Below are positions 27,388-36,970 of a DNA stretch of 64,000 bases, in pieces. The translations under genes were made by a program, and so were the position numbers. How positions within the stretch are numbered: position 1 is the first letter of the stretch; every line of letters starts with the position of its first letter. The notes beneath the pieces were generated by a model. The model did not search any database. It was not told the DNA's origin and saw nothing but the letters and a program-made list of their open reading frames with translations. The stretch is from Polaromonas sp. (GTDB lineage Bacteria; Pseudomonadota; Gammaproteobacteria; Burkholderiales; Burkholderiaceae), in contig PNMH01000001.1 in assembly GCA_013823505.1 (NCBI GenBank), positions 71,929 through 135,928 on the forward strand, given 5' to 3'.

Positions 27388-27480
27388 GCCTCGATGGTGA
27401 AATTGGTAGACACAGCGGACTTAAAATCCGCCGCCTTCCCGAAAGGGAGCGTACCGGTTCGACCCCGGTTCGAGGCACCA
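27388..27480 (+). tRNA. tRNA-Leu (anticodon UAA)
   Basis: 93 bases with an encoded CCA. Acceptor GCCTCGA pairs with TCGAGGC, the anticodon arm contains CGGACTTAAAATCCG (UAA), and a long variable arm has a CTTCCCGAAAGGGAG hairpin typical of class II tRNAs. The following coding sequence starts 41 bases after it. Confidence 0.96.
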
Positions 27481-27520
27481 GGCTAGGTTTTTTCCGGTTT
27501 CGCCGGTACAGTGAGTTTTC

Positions 27521-28144
27521 ATGACCCGATACAACGCGCCCTTCGAGATCCACGTGCATGGCGATGTGCCTTTGCGCGACGACGTGGTCTTCGCCCAGAT
27601 CCAGGACGCACTCAAGCCGCTGTGGGTCTATGCCGGCGCCAAGTCATTGGCGGCTGCGGCCGAGAGCAGTTACGAAGACGAACCGGGCATCCGCTTCGAC
27701 GCCGAATCCCATGTTCTGCAGATCTGCTGGACTGTGCCCGGTGATGAAGATTTCCGGCAGGTGATCGAAGAGGCCTGCATGGGCCTCAACGACATTGCTT
27801 CTACGGGCGCTCCGCTGGAGGTTTCTTTCTACGACGCCGAGTTTGACGAGGAAGACGACTCTTCCGAGGAAGAAGCGCGCGACGACTTCTTGATGTGTTT
27901 CGTGGGTCCCACGCCCGCAGCCATCATGCAGGTGCAACGCGATCTGTTGGTGCAGGACGTGCTGCACATCATGGAGCGCCACTTCGATGCGTCTGAACTG
28001 GGCGACGTGGTGGGCTCGATCGACAAGCTCTTCACCCAGCGCTTTGACGCCCTGGTGAATTCCATGCAACTGGGCAAACCCCCGCGCGGGTATGGCGGCC
28101 AGTCGGGTCATGGCGGTCCGCGCAAGCCACGCCACCTGCACTGA
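27521..28144 (+). CDS. Conserved acidic protein of unknown function
   Basis: 207 residues; I recognise no catalytic motif. The N-terminal half alternates predicted strands (FEIHVHGDVPL, IRFDAESHVLQICWTVPG). A strongly acidic stretch spans residues 106-120 (DEEDDSSEEEARDDF). A helical segment follows (IMQVQRDLLVQDVLHIMERHF). The tail is Gly/Arg/His-rich (GYGGQSGHGGPRKPRHLH), which could bind metal or nucleic acid. There is no signal peptide or membrane helix, so it is probably cytoplasmic. It stands alone between a tRNA group and an MFS gene. The gene looks real from length, start position and codon periodicity. Confidence 0.7.
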   Translation: MTRYNAPFEIHVHGDVPLRDDVVFAQIQDALKPLWVYAGAKSLAAAAESSYEDEPGIRFDAESHVLQICWTVPGDEDFRQVIEEACMGLNDIASTGAPLEVSFYDAEFDEEDDSSEEEARDDFLMCFVGPTPAAIMQVQRDLLVQDVLHIMERHFDASELGDVVGSIDKLFTQRFDALVNSMQLGKPPRGYGGQSGHGGPRKPRHLH

Positions 28145-28228
28145 TTTGAACCAGGTCTGGGTCCTGACATGCCCAGGCACTAGACTGCGCGGCACGGCGG
28201 AGTTTCCGATCCGCCGCCCGGAGTGCCG

Positions 28229-29545
28229 ATGTCTTTCTTTTCCACCGATGCCCTGAACCCTGGCGTGCGCAAGCGCGAGGTGTTCGGCTGGGCGATGTTC
28301 GACTTTGCCAACTCGGGCTACACCACCGTGGTGCTGACCGCGGTGTTTGCGGCCTACTTCGTGGGCGCGGTGGCCGACGGGGCCGAGTGGGCCGCGTTCG
28401 CCTGGACAGCGGCCTTGAGCCTTTCGCACCTGATCGTGATGCTGACCATCCCGGCCATGGGCGCCTGGGCCGACCAGCACGGCGCGAAAAAGCGGCTGCT
28501 GATGTTCACCACGGCTGGCTGCGTGCTGGCCACGGCGGCGCTGGCATTGGTGGGGCCGGGAGCGGTGGCTCTGGGCATGTTGCTCGTCGTGGTCTCCAAC
28601 GTTTTTTTCGCCTGGGGCGAATCCCTGGCGGCGGCCTTTCTTCCAGAACTCGCCAAGCCGGCAGCGATGGGCCGGGTGAGCGGCTGGGGCTGGAGCCTGG
28701 GGTATTGCGGCGGCATGCTGGCCCTGGGTTTGAGCCTGGCCTATGTGTTGTGGGCGCAGGCACAAGGGCAGAAGGCTGCGCAGTTTGTGCCGGTGACCAT
28801 GTTGATCACGGCCGCGGTGTTCGCGTTGGCCTCTGTGTTCACGCTGGTGTTTCTGAAGGAGCGTGCAAAGCCTCGGGTCGGCCTCAACACAGGTTCGGCC
28901 TGGCGTCAGTCGTACAGCCAGCTGCGCAGCACCTTCCAGCAAGCTAGGCGCTATCAGGATTTCATGTGGCTGCTGGCCTGCGCCACGGCCTACCAGGGTG
29001 GTGTGGCGGTGGCGATCACCCTGGCGGCGATCTACGCCGAGCAGGTGATCGGGTTCGTGCAGCAGGAAACCATGGTGCTCATCTTTGTGCTGAACATCGC
29101 GGCCATGGTGGGCGCGTTCGCGTTTGGCTACTGGCAGGATCGCCTGGGCCACAAGCTGGCGTTGGGTATCACGCTGGTGGGCTGGGTGGTCACCTGCATC
29201 CTCGCGGCCGTCACCACCACCAAGGGTGGTTTCTGGTACGCCGCGGCCATCGCGGGCGTTTGCATGGGGTCGAGCCAGTCGTCGGGCCGTGCCATGGCCG
29301 GCATGCTCGCGCCGCCGGGGCAGCTGGCCGAGTTCTTCGGCCTGTGGACGTTTGCAACCCGCGTGGCCAGCATCATCGGGCCGCTGAGCTACGGCGCCAT
29401 CACCTGGATGACCGGGGGCAACCAGCGACTGGCCATTGCGTCCACCGCCGTGTTGTTCGTGATCGGGCTGCTGCTGCTGATCCCGGTCAACATGAAGCGC
29501 GGTCGGGAGGCGGCGCTTCAGCCCGCCATCGCGTCAAACCGTTAG
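28229..29545 (+). CDS. MFS transporter, UMF1/Atg22-like family
   Basis: 438 residues, about 11-12 membrane helices. The opening VFGWAMFDFANSGYTTVVLTAVFAAYFV is the signature of the UMF1 branch of the major facilitator superfamily, related to vacuolar amino-acid exporters. The first cytoplasmic loop GAWADQHGAKKR matches the MFS motif A. The ATG at 28229 is preferred over a GTG six bases upstream because of the GGAG spacing. Its 3' end overlaps the end of murI by 12 bases tail to tail. The substrate is unknown. Confidence 0.83.
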   Translation: MSFFSTDALNPGVRKREVFGWAMFDFANSGYTTVVLTAVFAAYFVGAVADGAEWAAFAWTAALSLSHLIVMLTIPAMGAWADQHGAKKRLLMFTTAGCVLATAALALVGPGAVALGMLLVVVSNVFFAWGESLAAAFLPELAKPAAMGRVSGWGWSLGYCGGMLALGLSLAYVLWAQAQGQKAAQFVPVTMLITAAVFALASVFTLVFLKERAKPRVGLNTGSAWRQSYSQLRSTFQQARRYQDFMWLLACATAYQGGVAVAITLAAIYAEQVIGFVQQETMVLIFVLNIAAMVGAFAFGYWQDRLGHKLALGITLVGWVVTCILAAVTTTKGGFWYAAAIAGVCMGSSQSSGRAMAGMLAPPGQLAEFFGLWTFATRVASIIGPLSYGAITWMTGGNQRLAIASTAVLFVIGLLLLIPVNMKRGREAALQPAIASNR

Positions 29546-30334
29546 CTTCTCTGCCCGGGTGTGCAGTCCGAGCCATCGTTGAGCCGCCTGCGACAGCGCA
29601 GCAGGATCGCCGGTGGACCACAACAGCGGCGGTACTGCGGCTGAAGTGATCGGTGCGGACATGTTCAACACGTCGCGCGTGCGGCGTGCCACCGCCACAC
29701 CGGTGTCGACCAGCGCCACATCCGGCCCCAGCAACTGTGCCAGCACATCGGCCGCAAACGGGTAGTGTGTGCAGCCCAGCACCACGGTGTCCATGTCGCC
29801 AGGTGCCTCGTCACGCAGCACTTGAACATAACGCTCGCAAAGCGTTTGTTGCGTCTGCTGGTCGCCCCGCTCGATGGCATCGGCCAGGCCGTCGCAGGGC
29901 TGACAGATGAAATGCACGGGGCTCGAAGCGGTGTTTTCCAACTGCGTGCGCAGGCGTGCGAAGCGTTCGCTGTTGAGCGTGCCACGTGTGGCCAGCACGC
30001 CGATGTGGCGCGTCTGGCTGGTCGCTGCGGCGGGCTTGAGCGCGGGCTCCACGCCGACGATGGGCAGGTCGGGGTGGGTGGCGCGCAAGCTGTCGATGGC
30101 CAGCGCTGTGGCGGTGTTGCAGGCCACCACCAACGCGTCGATGTGGTGGGTTTGGCGCAGCCAGGCGGTGATGCGTTCGGATCGGTCGGTGATCTCGGCC
30201 ACCGTGCGCTCGCCGTAGGGCGCATACGCGCTGTCGGCCACATACACGAAGCGCACCCCGGGCAACTCGGCCAGCAGGGCGCGCAGCACGCTCAGACCGC
30301 CGACCCCGCTGTCGAAGACACCGACGGTTTTCAA
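29534..30334 (-). CDS. murI: Glutamate racemase MurI
   Basis: 266 residues. It makes D-glutamate for peptidoglycan. The N-terminus [17 protein letters not shown] is diagnostic. The two catalytic cysteines are Cys72 (VVACNTATA) and Cys188 ([10 protein letters not shown]). The start is a TTG at 30334 overlapping the stop of the upstream fumarase as TTGA; no ATG or GTG is available close by that keeps the conserved N-terminus. This implies translational coupling to the fumarase gene. The 3' end overlaps the convergent MFS gene by 12 bases. Confidence 0.94.
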   Translation of the reverse strand: MKTVGVFDSGVGGLSVLRALLAELPGVRFVYVADSAYAPYGERTVAEITDRSERITAWLRQTHHIDALVVACNTATALAIDSLRATHPDLPIVGVEPALKPAAATSQTRHIGVLATRGTLNSERFARLRTQLENTASSPVHFICQPCDGLADAIERGDQQTQQTLCERYVQVLRDEAPGDMDTVVLGCTHYPFAADVLAQLLGPDVALVDTGVAVARRTRDVLNMSAPITSAAVPPLLWSTGDPAALSQAAQRWLGLHTRAEKLTV

Positions 30335-31884
30335 GCGGCAGCGACGCTGATGCCCTTGAACTCGCCCGTGGCGATGCGCTGCTTCCACTCGGCCGGGCCG
30401 GTGATGTGGGCGCTGGTGCCACCCGAATCCACCGCCACCGTCACCGGCATGTCGACCACGTCGAACTCGTAGATGGCTTCCATGCCCAGGTCTTCGAAGC
30501 CCACCACCTTGGCGTGCTTGATGGCCTTGGACACGAGGTAAGCCGCGCCGCCCACGGCCATGAGGTAGGCGCTCTTGTGCTGCTTGATGGATTCGATGGC
30601 GACCGGGCCGCGCTCGGCCTTGCCGATCATGGCGATCAAACCCGTTTGCTCCAGCATCATGTCGGTGAAGCCGTCCATGCGCGTGGCGGTGGTGGGGCCG
30701 GCGGGGCCCACGGCCTCGTCGCGCACCGGATCGACCGGGCCCACGTAGTAAATGACGCGGTTGGTGAAGTCCACGGGCAGCTTCTCGCCCTGGGCGAGCA
30801 TGGTCTGGATGCGTTTGTGTGCGGCGTCGCGGCCGGTGAGCATCTTGCCGTTGAGCAGCAAGGTCTGTCCGGGCTTCCAGCTGGCCACCTCGGCCTTGGT
30901 GAGTTTGTTGAGGTCCACGCGCTGGCTCTTTTGCGTGTCGGGCACCCAGTTCACGTTGGGCCAAAGGTCCAGGCTGGGCGCTTCCAGGTACACCGGGCCG
31001 CTGCCGTCGAGCACAAAGTGCGCGTGGCGCGTGGCGGCGCAGTTGGGGATCATGGCTACGGGCTTGCTGGCCGCGTGCGTGGGGTACATCTTGATCTTGA
31101 TGTCGAGCACGGTGGTGAGGCCACCCAGGCCCTGTGCGCCGATGCCCAGGGCGTTGACCTTCTCGTAAAGCTCCAGGCGCAGTTCTTCCACCTGCGTGAG
31201 CTTTTCGCCCTTGGACGCCTTGGCCTGCAGCTCGTACATGTCGATGTCGTCCATCAGGCTCTCTTTGGCCATCAGCACGGCTTTCTCCGCGGTGCCGCCG
31301 ATGCCGATGCCCAGCATGCCCGGCGGGCACCAGCCGGCACCCATGGTGGGCACGGTCTTCATCACCCAGTCAACCACCGAGTCGCCGGGGTTGAGCATGA
31401 TCATCTTGCTCTTGTTTTCGCTGCCACCGCCCTTGGCTGCCACCGTCACTTCCACCGTGTCGCCGGGCACGAGCTCGGTGAAGATCACGGCGGGCGTGTT
31501 GTCCTTGGTGTTCTTGCGCGCGAACTGAGGGTCGGCCACAACCGATGCTCGCAGCTGGTTGTCAGGGTGGTTGTAGCCCTGGCGCACGCCTTCGTTGATG
31601 GCGTCTTCCAGGCTGCCAGTGAAACCATCGAGCCGCACGTTCATGCCCACCTTGAGGAACACGTTGACGATGCCGGTGTCCTGGCAGATCGGGCGGTGGC
31701 CAGTGGCGCTCATCTTGCTGTTGGTCAGGATCTGCGCAATGGCGTCCTTGGCAGCGGCGCTCTGCTCGCGCTCGTAGGCACGGGCCAGGTGGGCGATGTA
31801 GTCGGCCGGATGGTAGTAGCTGATGTACTGCAGGGCGGCAGCGACGGATTCGATCAGGTCGTTCTGGCGGATGCTCGTGGTCAT
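30331..31884 (-). CDS. Fumarate hydratase, class I (iron-sulfur)
   Basis: 517 residues, the oxygen-sensitive [4Fe-4S] class I type with alpha and beta domains fused. Recognisable segments are [63 protein letters not shown] and, in the beta domain, [19 protein letters not shown]. Cysteines in the first three are candidate cluster ligands. It interconverts fumarate and malate. The ATG at 31884 ([13 protein letters not shown]) is chosen over an upstream in-frame ATG at 31950. It diverges from fumC, the class II enzyme, 135 bases away, and its stop overlaps murI. Confidence 0.93.
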   Translation of the reverse strand: MTTSIRQNDLIESVAAALQYISYYHPADYIAHLARAYEREQSAAAKDAIAQILTNSKMSATGHRPICQDTGIVNVFLKVGMNVRLDGFTGSLEDAINEGVRQGYNHPDNQLRASVVADPQFARKNTKDNTPAVIFTELVPGDTVEVTVAAKGGGSENKSKMIMLNPGDSVVDWVMKTVPTMGAGWCPPGMLGIGIGGTAEKAVLMAKESLMDDIDMYELQAKASKGEKLTQVEELRLELYEKVNALGIGAQGLGGLTTVLDIKIKMYPTHAASKPVAMIPNCAATRHAHFVLDGSGPVYLEAPSLDLWPNVNWVPDTQKSQRVDLNKLTKAEVASWKPGQTLLLNGKMLTGRDAAHKRIQTMLAQGEKLPVDFTNRVIYYVGPVDPVRDEAVGPAGPTTATRMDGFTDMMLEQTGLIAMIGKAERGPVAIESIKQHKSAYLMAVGGAAYLVSKAIKHAKVVGFEDLGMEAIYEFDVVDMPVTVAVDSGGTSAHITGPAEWKQRIATGEFKGISVAAA

Positions 31885-32019
31885 GGCGGTGGGGGCGTTG
31901 GTGTCGGAGGTCTGGGGCCGTGCAGGCCGAACAGTCGCAGGGATGTGCACAGTCTGCTACGGTGGGCCAGCCGGTATTTTGACAGGTCGTCCCAACGCCG
32001 GCTGACACAGGAGAGCGCC

Positions 32020-33405
32020 ATGAAGACCCGGATTGAACGCGACACCATGGGCGAGGTTGCCGTGCCTGCCGAACGCCTCTGGGGCGCACAGACGCAGCGC
32101 TCGCTGCAGAACTTCGACATCTCGGGCGAGCGACAGCCGCCGGAGCTGATTCGAGCGCTGGCGCAGGTCAAGCGGGCGTCGGCCGTGGTGAACCACGCGC
32201 TGGGTCTTCAGGAAGCGAAGAAGACCGAGGCCATCGTTGCCGCCGCCGACGAGGTGATCGCCGGCCAGCACGAAGGCGAGTTTCCCCTGGTGGTCTGGCA
32301 GACCGGCTCGGGCACGCAAACCAACATGAACCTCAACGAAGTGCTGGCCAACCGCGCCAGTGAACTGCTGGGGGGCGCGCGTGGCGAGGGGCGCCTGGTG
32401 CACCCCAACGACGACGTGAACCGCAGCCAGTCGAGCAACGACGTGTTTCCCACCGCCATGCACGTGGCCGCGGTGGACGCCATCACACACCGGCTGCTGC
32501 CTTCGCTGGCGTTGCTGCGAAACACCCTGGCTCAGAAGGCCGACGAATTCAAGGACATCGTGAAGATCGGCCGCACCCACCTGCAAGACGCCACGCCGCT
32601 GACCCTTGGTCAGGAGTTCTCGGGCTGGGTGGCGCAGCTCGCGCACGGCGAGCGGCATGTGCGCGATGCGTTGCCGCATGTGTGTGAACTCGCCCTGGGC
32701 GGTACGGCCGTGGGCACCGGGCTGAACGCGCCCGAAGGCTACGCCGAGGCCGTGGCGGCCGAGCTGGCGCGACTCACCGGGCTGCCCCTAGTGAGCGCGC
32801 CCAACAAGTTCGAGAACATGGCCAGCGTGGATGCTCTGGTGCATGCCCACGGCGCGCTGAAGACGCTGGCTGCAAGCCTGAACAAGATCGCCAACGATGT
32901 GCGTTGGCTCTCCAGCGGACCGCGCAGCGGCATTGGCGAGTTGAGCATTCCCGAAAACGAGCCGGGCTCGTCCATCATGCCGGGCAAGGTCAACCCGACG
33001 CAGAGCGAGGCGCTGACCATGCTCTGCGCGCAGGTGATGGGCAACGATGTGGCGATCAATATCGGCGGTGCCTCGGGCAACTTCGAACTCAACGTGTTCC
33101 GCCCCATGGTGGCGCACAACTTCCTGCAGAGCGTGCGACTGCTGGGCGACGGCATGCGAAGCTTCAACAACCACTGCGCTGTGGGGATCGTGCCCAACCG
33201 CGAACGCATCAAGGAGCTGGTGGATCGGTCGCTGATGCTGGTGACCGCGCTCAACCCGCACATCGGCTACGACAAGGCCGCGCAGATCGCGAAAAAGGCG
33301 CACAAGGAGGGCACCAGCCTGCGCGAAGCGGCGCTGGCTTCGGGCCATGTGACGGCCGAGCAGTTCGACCAGTGGGTGCGCCCCGAGCAGATGACGGGGC
33401 GTTGA
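32020..33405 (+). CDS. fumC: Fumarate hydratase, class II (FumC)
   Basis: 461 residues of the aspartase/fumarase superfamily, an iron-independent tetramer. The signature loop [13 protein letters not shown] is present near residue 316-330, with the substrate-binding [15 protein letters not shown] and [22 protein letters not shown] segments. The ATG at 32020 has AGGAG upstream. With the divergent class I enzyme, it gives the cell both an oxygen-sensitive and an oxygen-stable fumarase, apparently from one intergenic region. Confidence 0.96.
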   Translation: MKTRIERDTMGEVAVPAERLWGAQTQRSLQNFDISGERQPPELIRALAQVKRASAVVNHALGLQEAKKTEAIVAAADEVIAGQHEGEFPLVVWQTGSGTQTNMNLNEVLANRASELLGGARGEGRLVHPNDDVNRSQSSNDVFPTAMHVAAVDAITHRLLPSLALLRNTLAQKADEFKDIVKIGRTHLQDATPLTLGQEFSGWVAQLAHGERHVRDALPHVCELALGGTAVGTGLNAPEGYAEAVAAELARLTGLPLVSAPNKFENMASVDALVHAHGALKTLAASLNKIANDVRWLSSGPRSGIGELSIPENEPGSSIMPGKVNPTQSEALTMLCAQVMGNDVAINIGGASGNFELNVFRPMVAHNFLQSVRLLGDGMRSFNNHCAVGIVPNRERIKELVDRSLMLVTALNPHIGYDKAAQIAKKAHKEGTSLREAALASGHVTAEQFDQWVRPEQMTGR

Positions 33406-33407
33406 GC

Positions 33408-34007
33408 TCAGTGCGTGCGGCCCGGGGGCGGCTGCATCAGTTTGTCGGTCACGGCAATCGCCATCGCGCTGAGCAGGAACACCACGTGGATGATGGTCTG
33501 CCACATCAGCACCTGCTCGGTGTAGTTGGCTGCGTTGATGAAGGTCTTGAGCAGGTGGATGGAGCTGATGCCGATGATGGCGGTGGCCAGCTTCACCTTG
33601 AGCACCGAGGCGTTCACATGGCTCAGCCATTCGGGCTGGTCGGGGTGGTTCTCCAGGTGCATGCGGCTCACGAAGGTTTCATAACCGCCGATGATCACCA
33701 TGATGAGCAGGTTGGAGATCATCACCACGTCGATCAGTGCCAACACCACCAGCATGATCACCGTCTCGTTGAGACCGGTCAGTTGCACGTCGGCCTTGTA
33801 GCCGATACTGCTCACGAGTTTGTCGAGCGCGATCTGGCTGCCAAACGCCGCTTCGACCAGGTGCACGAGTTCCACCCAGAAGTGAAAAACGTAAATGCAC
33901 TGTGCCGCGATCAAGCCGATGTAGAGCGGCAGCTGCAACCAGCGGCTGGCGAAGATCAGGTTGGGCAAGGCGCGGATCTGGGCGGGGGTCTTGACAGGAT
34001 CGGTCAT
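33408..34007 (-). CDS. YqhA/UPF0114 family membrane protein
   Basis: 199 residues with about four membrane helices (near residues 18-40, 78-105, 138-160 and 168-188). It resembles the TIGR00645/YqhA family, of unknown function. Conserved-looking segments are SRWLQLPLYIGLIAAQCIYVFHFWVEL and MLVVLALIDVVMISNLLIMVIIGGYETFVSR. It converges on fumC with a two-base gap and no visible terminator. Confidence 0.85.
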   Translation of the reverse strand: MTDPVKTPAQIRALPNLIFASRWLQLPLYIGLIAAQCIYVFHFWVELVHLVEAAFGSQIALDKLVSSIGYKADVQLTGLNETVIMLVVLALIDVVMISNLLIMVIIGGYETFVSRMHLENHPDQPEWLSHVNASVLKVKLATAIIGISSIHLLKTFINAANYTEQVLMWQTIIHVVFLLSAMAIAVTDKLMQPPPGRTH

Positions 34008-34211
34008 GGGAGAAGGGCGATGCGCCGGGAGCCCGGGGCGGGCGGCGGCAAGGCCGTCGTATTGTAGGGTGGCACACGCATCGGGCTCGGGTTTGTACCG
34101 ATGCCTCTGCGCCGCCGAACAGGCACGTTGCAGACCATGTAAGTGGCTCGTAAGAGCCCGTGCCCACAGTCATTGGTTGACCCGAATCCACAACACCTGA
34201 GGAGACTGCCC

Positions 34212-36206
34212 ATGTCCACACCGTCGTCGTCCATTCAATCCACCCTGGTCGAAAACCGCGTTTTTGAACCCTCTGCGGCCACCGTCAAGGCCGCGCGCGT
34301 CTCCGGCATGGCGGCTTACCAGGCGTTGTGCGACGAGGCTGAGAAGGACTCGGAAGGCTTCTGGGCCCGCCTGGCGCGTGAGACGCTGACCTGGCACAAG
34401 CCCTTCACCAAGACGCTGGACTCGTCCAACGCACCTTTCTACAAGTGGTTCGAGGACGGTGAACTCAACGCTTCGTACAACTGCCTGGACCGCCACATGG
34501 GCACGCCGGTCGAGAACAAGACCGCCATCATCTTTGAAGCCGACGGCGGCGAGGTGACCAAGGTCACCTACAAGGAGCTGCTGGCCAAGGTCTCGCGCTT
34601 TGCCAATGCGCTGAAAGCGCGCGGTGTGAAGAAGGGCGACCGCGTCGTCATCTACATGCCCATGACGATCGAAGGCGTGGTGGCCATGCAGGCCTGTGCG
34701 CGCATCGGCGCCACGCACAGCGTGGTCTTCGGCGGCTTCTCGGCCAAGGCGCTGCAGGAGCGCATCCAGGACGCCGGTGCCGTGGCCGTGATCACGGCCA
34801 ACTACCAGCTGCGCGGCGGCAAGGAGCTGCCGCTGAAGTCCATCGTGGACGACGGCATCGCCATGGGCGGCTGCGAGTGCATCAAGAACGTGATCGTGTT
34901 CCAGCGCACGCCCACCGCCTGCAACATGGTTGCGGGCCGAGACAGCTTCATGCACGAAGTCATGGCCAGCGAGTCCGACGTGTGCCCGGCCGAAATGGTG
35001 AGCGCCGAGCACCCGCTGTTCGTGCTCTACACATCGGGCTCCACCGGCAAGCCCAAGGGCGTGCAGCACAGCACCGGTGGCTATCTGCTGTGGGCCAACC
35101 TCACCATGAACTGGACCTTCGACCTGAAGGCTGACGACATTTTCTGGTGCACCGCCGACATCGGCTGGATCACCGGCCACACCTACGTGACCTACGGCCC
35201 GCTGGCCGCCGGCGCCACACAGATCGTGTTTGAAGGCGTGCCCACCTACCCGAACGCAGGGCGCTTCTGGCAGATGATCGAAAAGCACAAGTGCACCATC
35301 TTCTACACCGCGCCCACCGCGATCCGCTCGCTGATCAAGGCGGCCGAGGGTGACGAAAAAGTGCATCCCGCGCGCTCCGATTTGTCCAGCCTGCGCCTGC
35401 TCGGTTCGGTGGGTGAGCCCATCAACCCCGAAGCCTGGATGTGGTACTACAAACACGTGGGCGGCGAGCGCTGCCCCATCGTGGACACCTTCTGGCAAAC
35501 CGAAACTGGTGGCCACATGATCACGCCGCTGCCGGGCGCCACACCGCTGGTGCCGGGCTCTTGCACGCTCCCGCTGCCGGGCATTGCCGCCGCGATCGTG
35601 GACGAAGCCGGCATCGATGTGCCCAACGGCTCGGGCGGCATCCTGGTGGTGAAGAAGCCCTGGCCGTCGATGATCCGCACCATCTGGGGCGACCCCGAGC
35701 GCTTCAAGAAGAGCTACTTCCCCGACGAACTCAAGGGCTACTACCTGGCCGGCGACGGCGCAGTGCGCAGCGCCGACCGGGGCTACTTCCGAATCACCGG
35801 CCGCATCGACGACGTGCTCAACGTGTCGGGTCACCGCATGGGCACGATGGAGATCGAGTCGGCCCTGGTGAGCAAGACCGACCTGGTGGCCGAAGCCGCC
35901 GTGGTGGGCCGCCCGGACGATCTGACGGGTGAGGCCATCGTGGCGTTCGTGGTGCTCAAGCGTTCGCGCCCCACCGGCGAAGAAGCCAAGGCCATCGCCA
36001 AGGTGCTGCGCGACTGGGTGGGCAAGGAAATCGGCCCGATTGCCAAACCGAAAGACATCCGCTTCGGTGACAACCTGCCCAAGACCCGCAGCGGCAAGAT
36101 CATGCGCCGTCTGCTGCGCTCCATCGCCAAAGGTGAGGCGATCACGCAGGACACCTCCACCCTGGAGAACCCGGCCATCCTGGATCAACTGTCGGAAAAC
36201 AACTGA
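34212..36206 (+). CDS. acs: Acetyl-CoA synthetase
   Basis: 664 residues of the ANL adenylating superfamily. It activates acetate to acetyl-CoA via acetyl-AMP. The P-loop is [15 protein letters not shown], the adenine/ribose motifs are [18 protein letters not shown] and [21 protein letters not shown], and the acetylation-sensitive lysine is in [11 protein letters not shown] (near residue 626). The ATG at 34212 follows a GAGGAGA ribosome-binding site. It would work with isocitrate lyase, also in this window, for growth on acetate. It ends at a bidirectional terminator. Confidence 0.96.
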   Translation: MSTPSSSIQSTLVENRVFEPSAATVKAARVSGMAAYQALCDEAEKDSEGFWARLARETLTWHKPFTKTLDSSNAPFYKWFEDGELNASYNCLDRHMGTPVENKTAIIFEADGGEVTKVTYKELLAKVSRFANALKARGVKKGDRVVIYMPMTIEGVVAMQACARIGATHSVVFGGFSAKALQERIQDAGAVAVITANYQLRGGKELPLKSIVDDGIAMGGCECIKNVIVFQRTPTACNMVAGRDSFMHEVMASESDVCPAEMVSAEHPLFVLYTSGSTGKPKGVQHSTGGYLLWANLTMNWTFDLKADDIFWCTADIGWITGHTYVTYGPLAAGATQIVFEGVPTYPNAGRFWQMIEKHKCTIFYTAPTAIRSLIKAAEGDEKVHPARSDLSSLRLLGSVGEPINPEAWMWYYKHVGGERCPIVDTFWQTETGGHMITPLPGATPLVPGSCTLPLPGIAAAIVDEAGIDVPNGSGGILVVKKPWPSMIRTIWGDPERFKKSYFPDELKGYYLAGDGAVRSADRGYFRITGRIDDVLNVSGHRMGTMEIESALVSKTDLVAEAAVVGRPDDLTGEAIVAFVVLKRSRPTGEEAKAIAKVLRDWVGKEIGPIAKPKDIRFGDNLPKTRSGKIMRRLLRSIAKGEAITQDTSTLENPAILDQLSENN

Positions 36207-36246
36207 TCGCGGCTCGGGACTTCGGTCCCGTGCAGGCAACAAAAAA

Positions 36247-36271
36247 CCCGCTGGAGTCCAGCGGGTTTTTT
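36247..36271. terminator. Bidirectional terminator between acs and cytochrome c
   Basis: CCCGCTGG-AGT-CCAGCGGG, a perfect 8-bp stem with a 3-base loop, flanked by an A tract on the left and six T on the right. It serves acs rightward and the converging cytochrome c gene leftward. Confidence 0.92.
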
Positions 36272-36289
36272 CATGGGAGGCGCCGGAGA

Positions 36290-36595
36290 TTACTTCTGGC
36301 TCAGGACCCAGGCCGCCAGCTTCTTGGCATCTGCTTCGCTGACCTGCGTGTTGGCGGGCATGGGGATCGCGCCCCACACACCCGAACCGCCCTTGATGAT
36401 CTTGGTGGCCAGTGCGTCGACCGCCTTGGCGTCGCCCGCGTACTTCTTGGCCACGTCCTTGTACGACGGGCCCACCAGTTTCTTGTCCACCGCGTGACAG
36501 GCCATGCAGTTCTTGCTCTTGGCCAAGGCCTCGTCGGCGAAAGCAGGAGCGGCCAGCGTGGTCATGGCGGCCATAATCAGGAGAGCGCGTTTCAT
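36290..36595 (-). CDS. Small periplasmic class I cytochrome c
   Basis: 101 residues with a signal peptide (MKRALLIMAAMTTLAAPAFA, cleavage after AFA). A mono-haem class I fold follows, of cytochrome c551/c552 type. The haem site is NCMACHAVDKKLVGP near residue 29-43, and the likely axial Met is in AIPMPANTQVSE. It is a probable soluble electron carrier to terminal oxidases or to the photosynthetic reaction centre. It depends on the Ccm system encoded in the same window. Confidence 0.93.
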   Translation of the reverse strand: MKRALLIMAAMTTLAAPAFADEALAKSKNCMACHAVDKKLVGPSYKDVAKKYAGDAKAVDALATKIIKGGSGVWGAIPMPANTQVSEADAKKLAAWVLSQK

Positions 36596-36718
36596 GGGTT
36601 GTCCTTGTGAATGAATGCTGAGGTCGGCACAGCCCGGATTTTAGCGAGGCAGGTGGCCGACGAAACGATCGCTTACAGATTCTTGCCCCACTTTGTCGGA
36701 CCTTTACTGGAGCGTGTG

Positions 36719-36964
36719 ATGTATTTGCTGATCCTGGGCGTCATCCTGATGTTGATGAAGTACCTCGGCGTGGAGTTCATGACCAGCGTGTCCTGGTGGT
36801 GGGTGTTGTCACCGTTTGCACTGGCCGTGGTCTGGTGGGCCTGGGCCGACAGCACGGGCTACACCAAGCGCCGCGAGATGGACAAGATGGACAAGAAGAA
36901 GCAGGACCGCATCGACAAGCAGCGCGAGAACCTTGGCATCAAGACCAAGCGTCGCTCGCGCTGA
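36719..36964 (+). CDS. Small Trp-rich membrane protein
   Basis: 81 residues: two membrane helices (MYLLILGVILMLMKYLGVEF and the SWWWVLSPFALAVVWWAWA region), then a charged tail rich in Lys/Arg/Asp (MDKMDKKKQDRIDKQREN). It matches the small Trp-rich proteins annotated as TIGR04438 in Burkholderiales; the function is unknown. The ATG at 36719 is chosen over an upstream in-frame ATG at 36611 because it begins the first helix and follows CTGGAG. It converges on ilvD with six bases between the stops. Confidence 0.75.
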   Translation: MYLLILGVILMLMKYLGVEFMTSVSWWWVLSPFALAVVWWAWADSTGYTKRREMDKMDKKKQDRIDKQRENLGIKTKRRSR

Positions 36965-36970
36965 ACCCCA

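Noticed and set aside
28196..28215. GGCGGA/TCCGCC hairpin before the UMF1 transporter
   Set aside because: It is only 6 bp with an 8-base loop and no T run; common by chance in GC-rich DNA.
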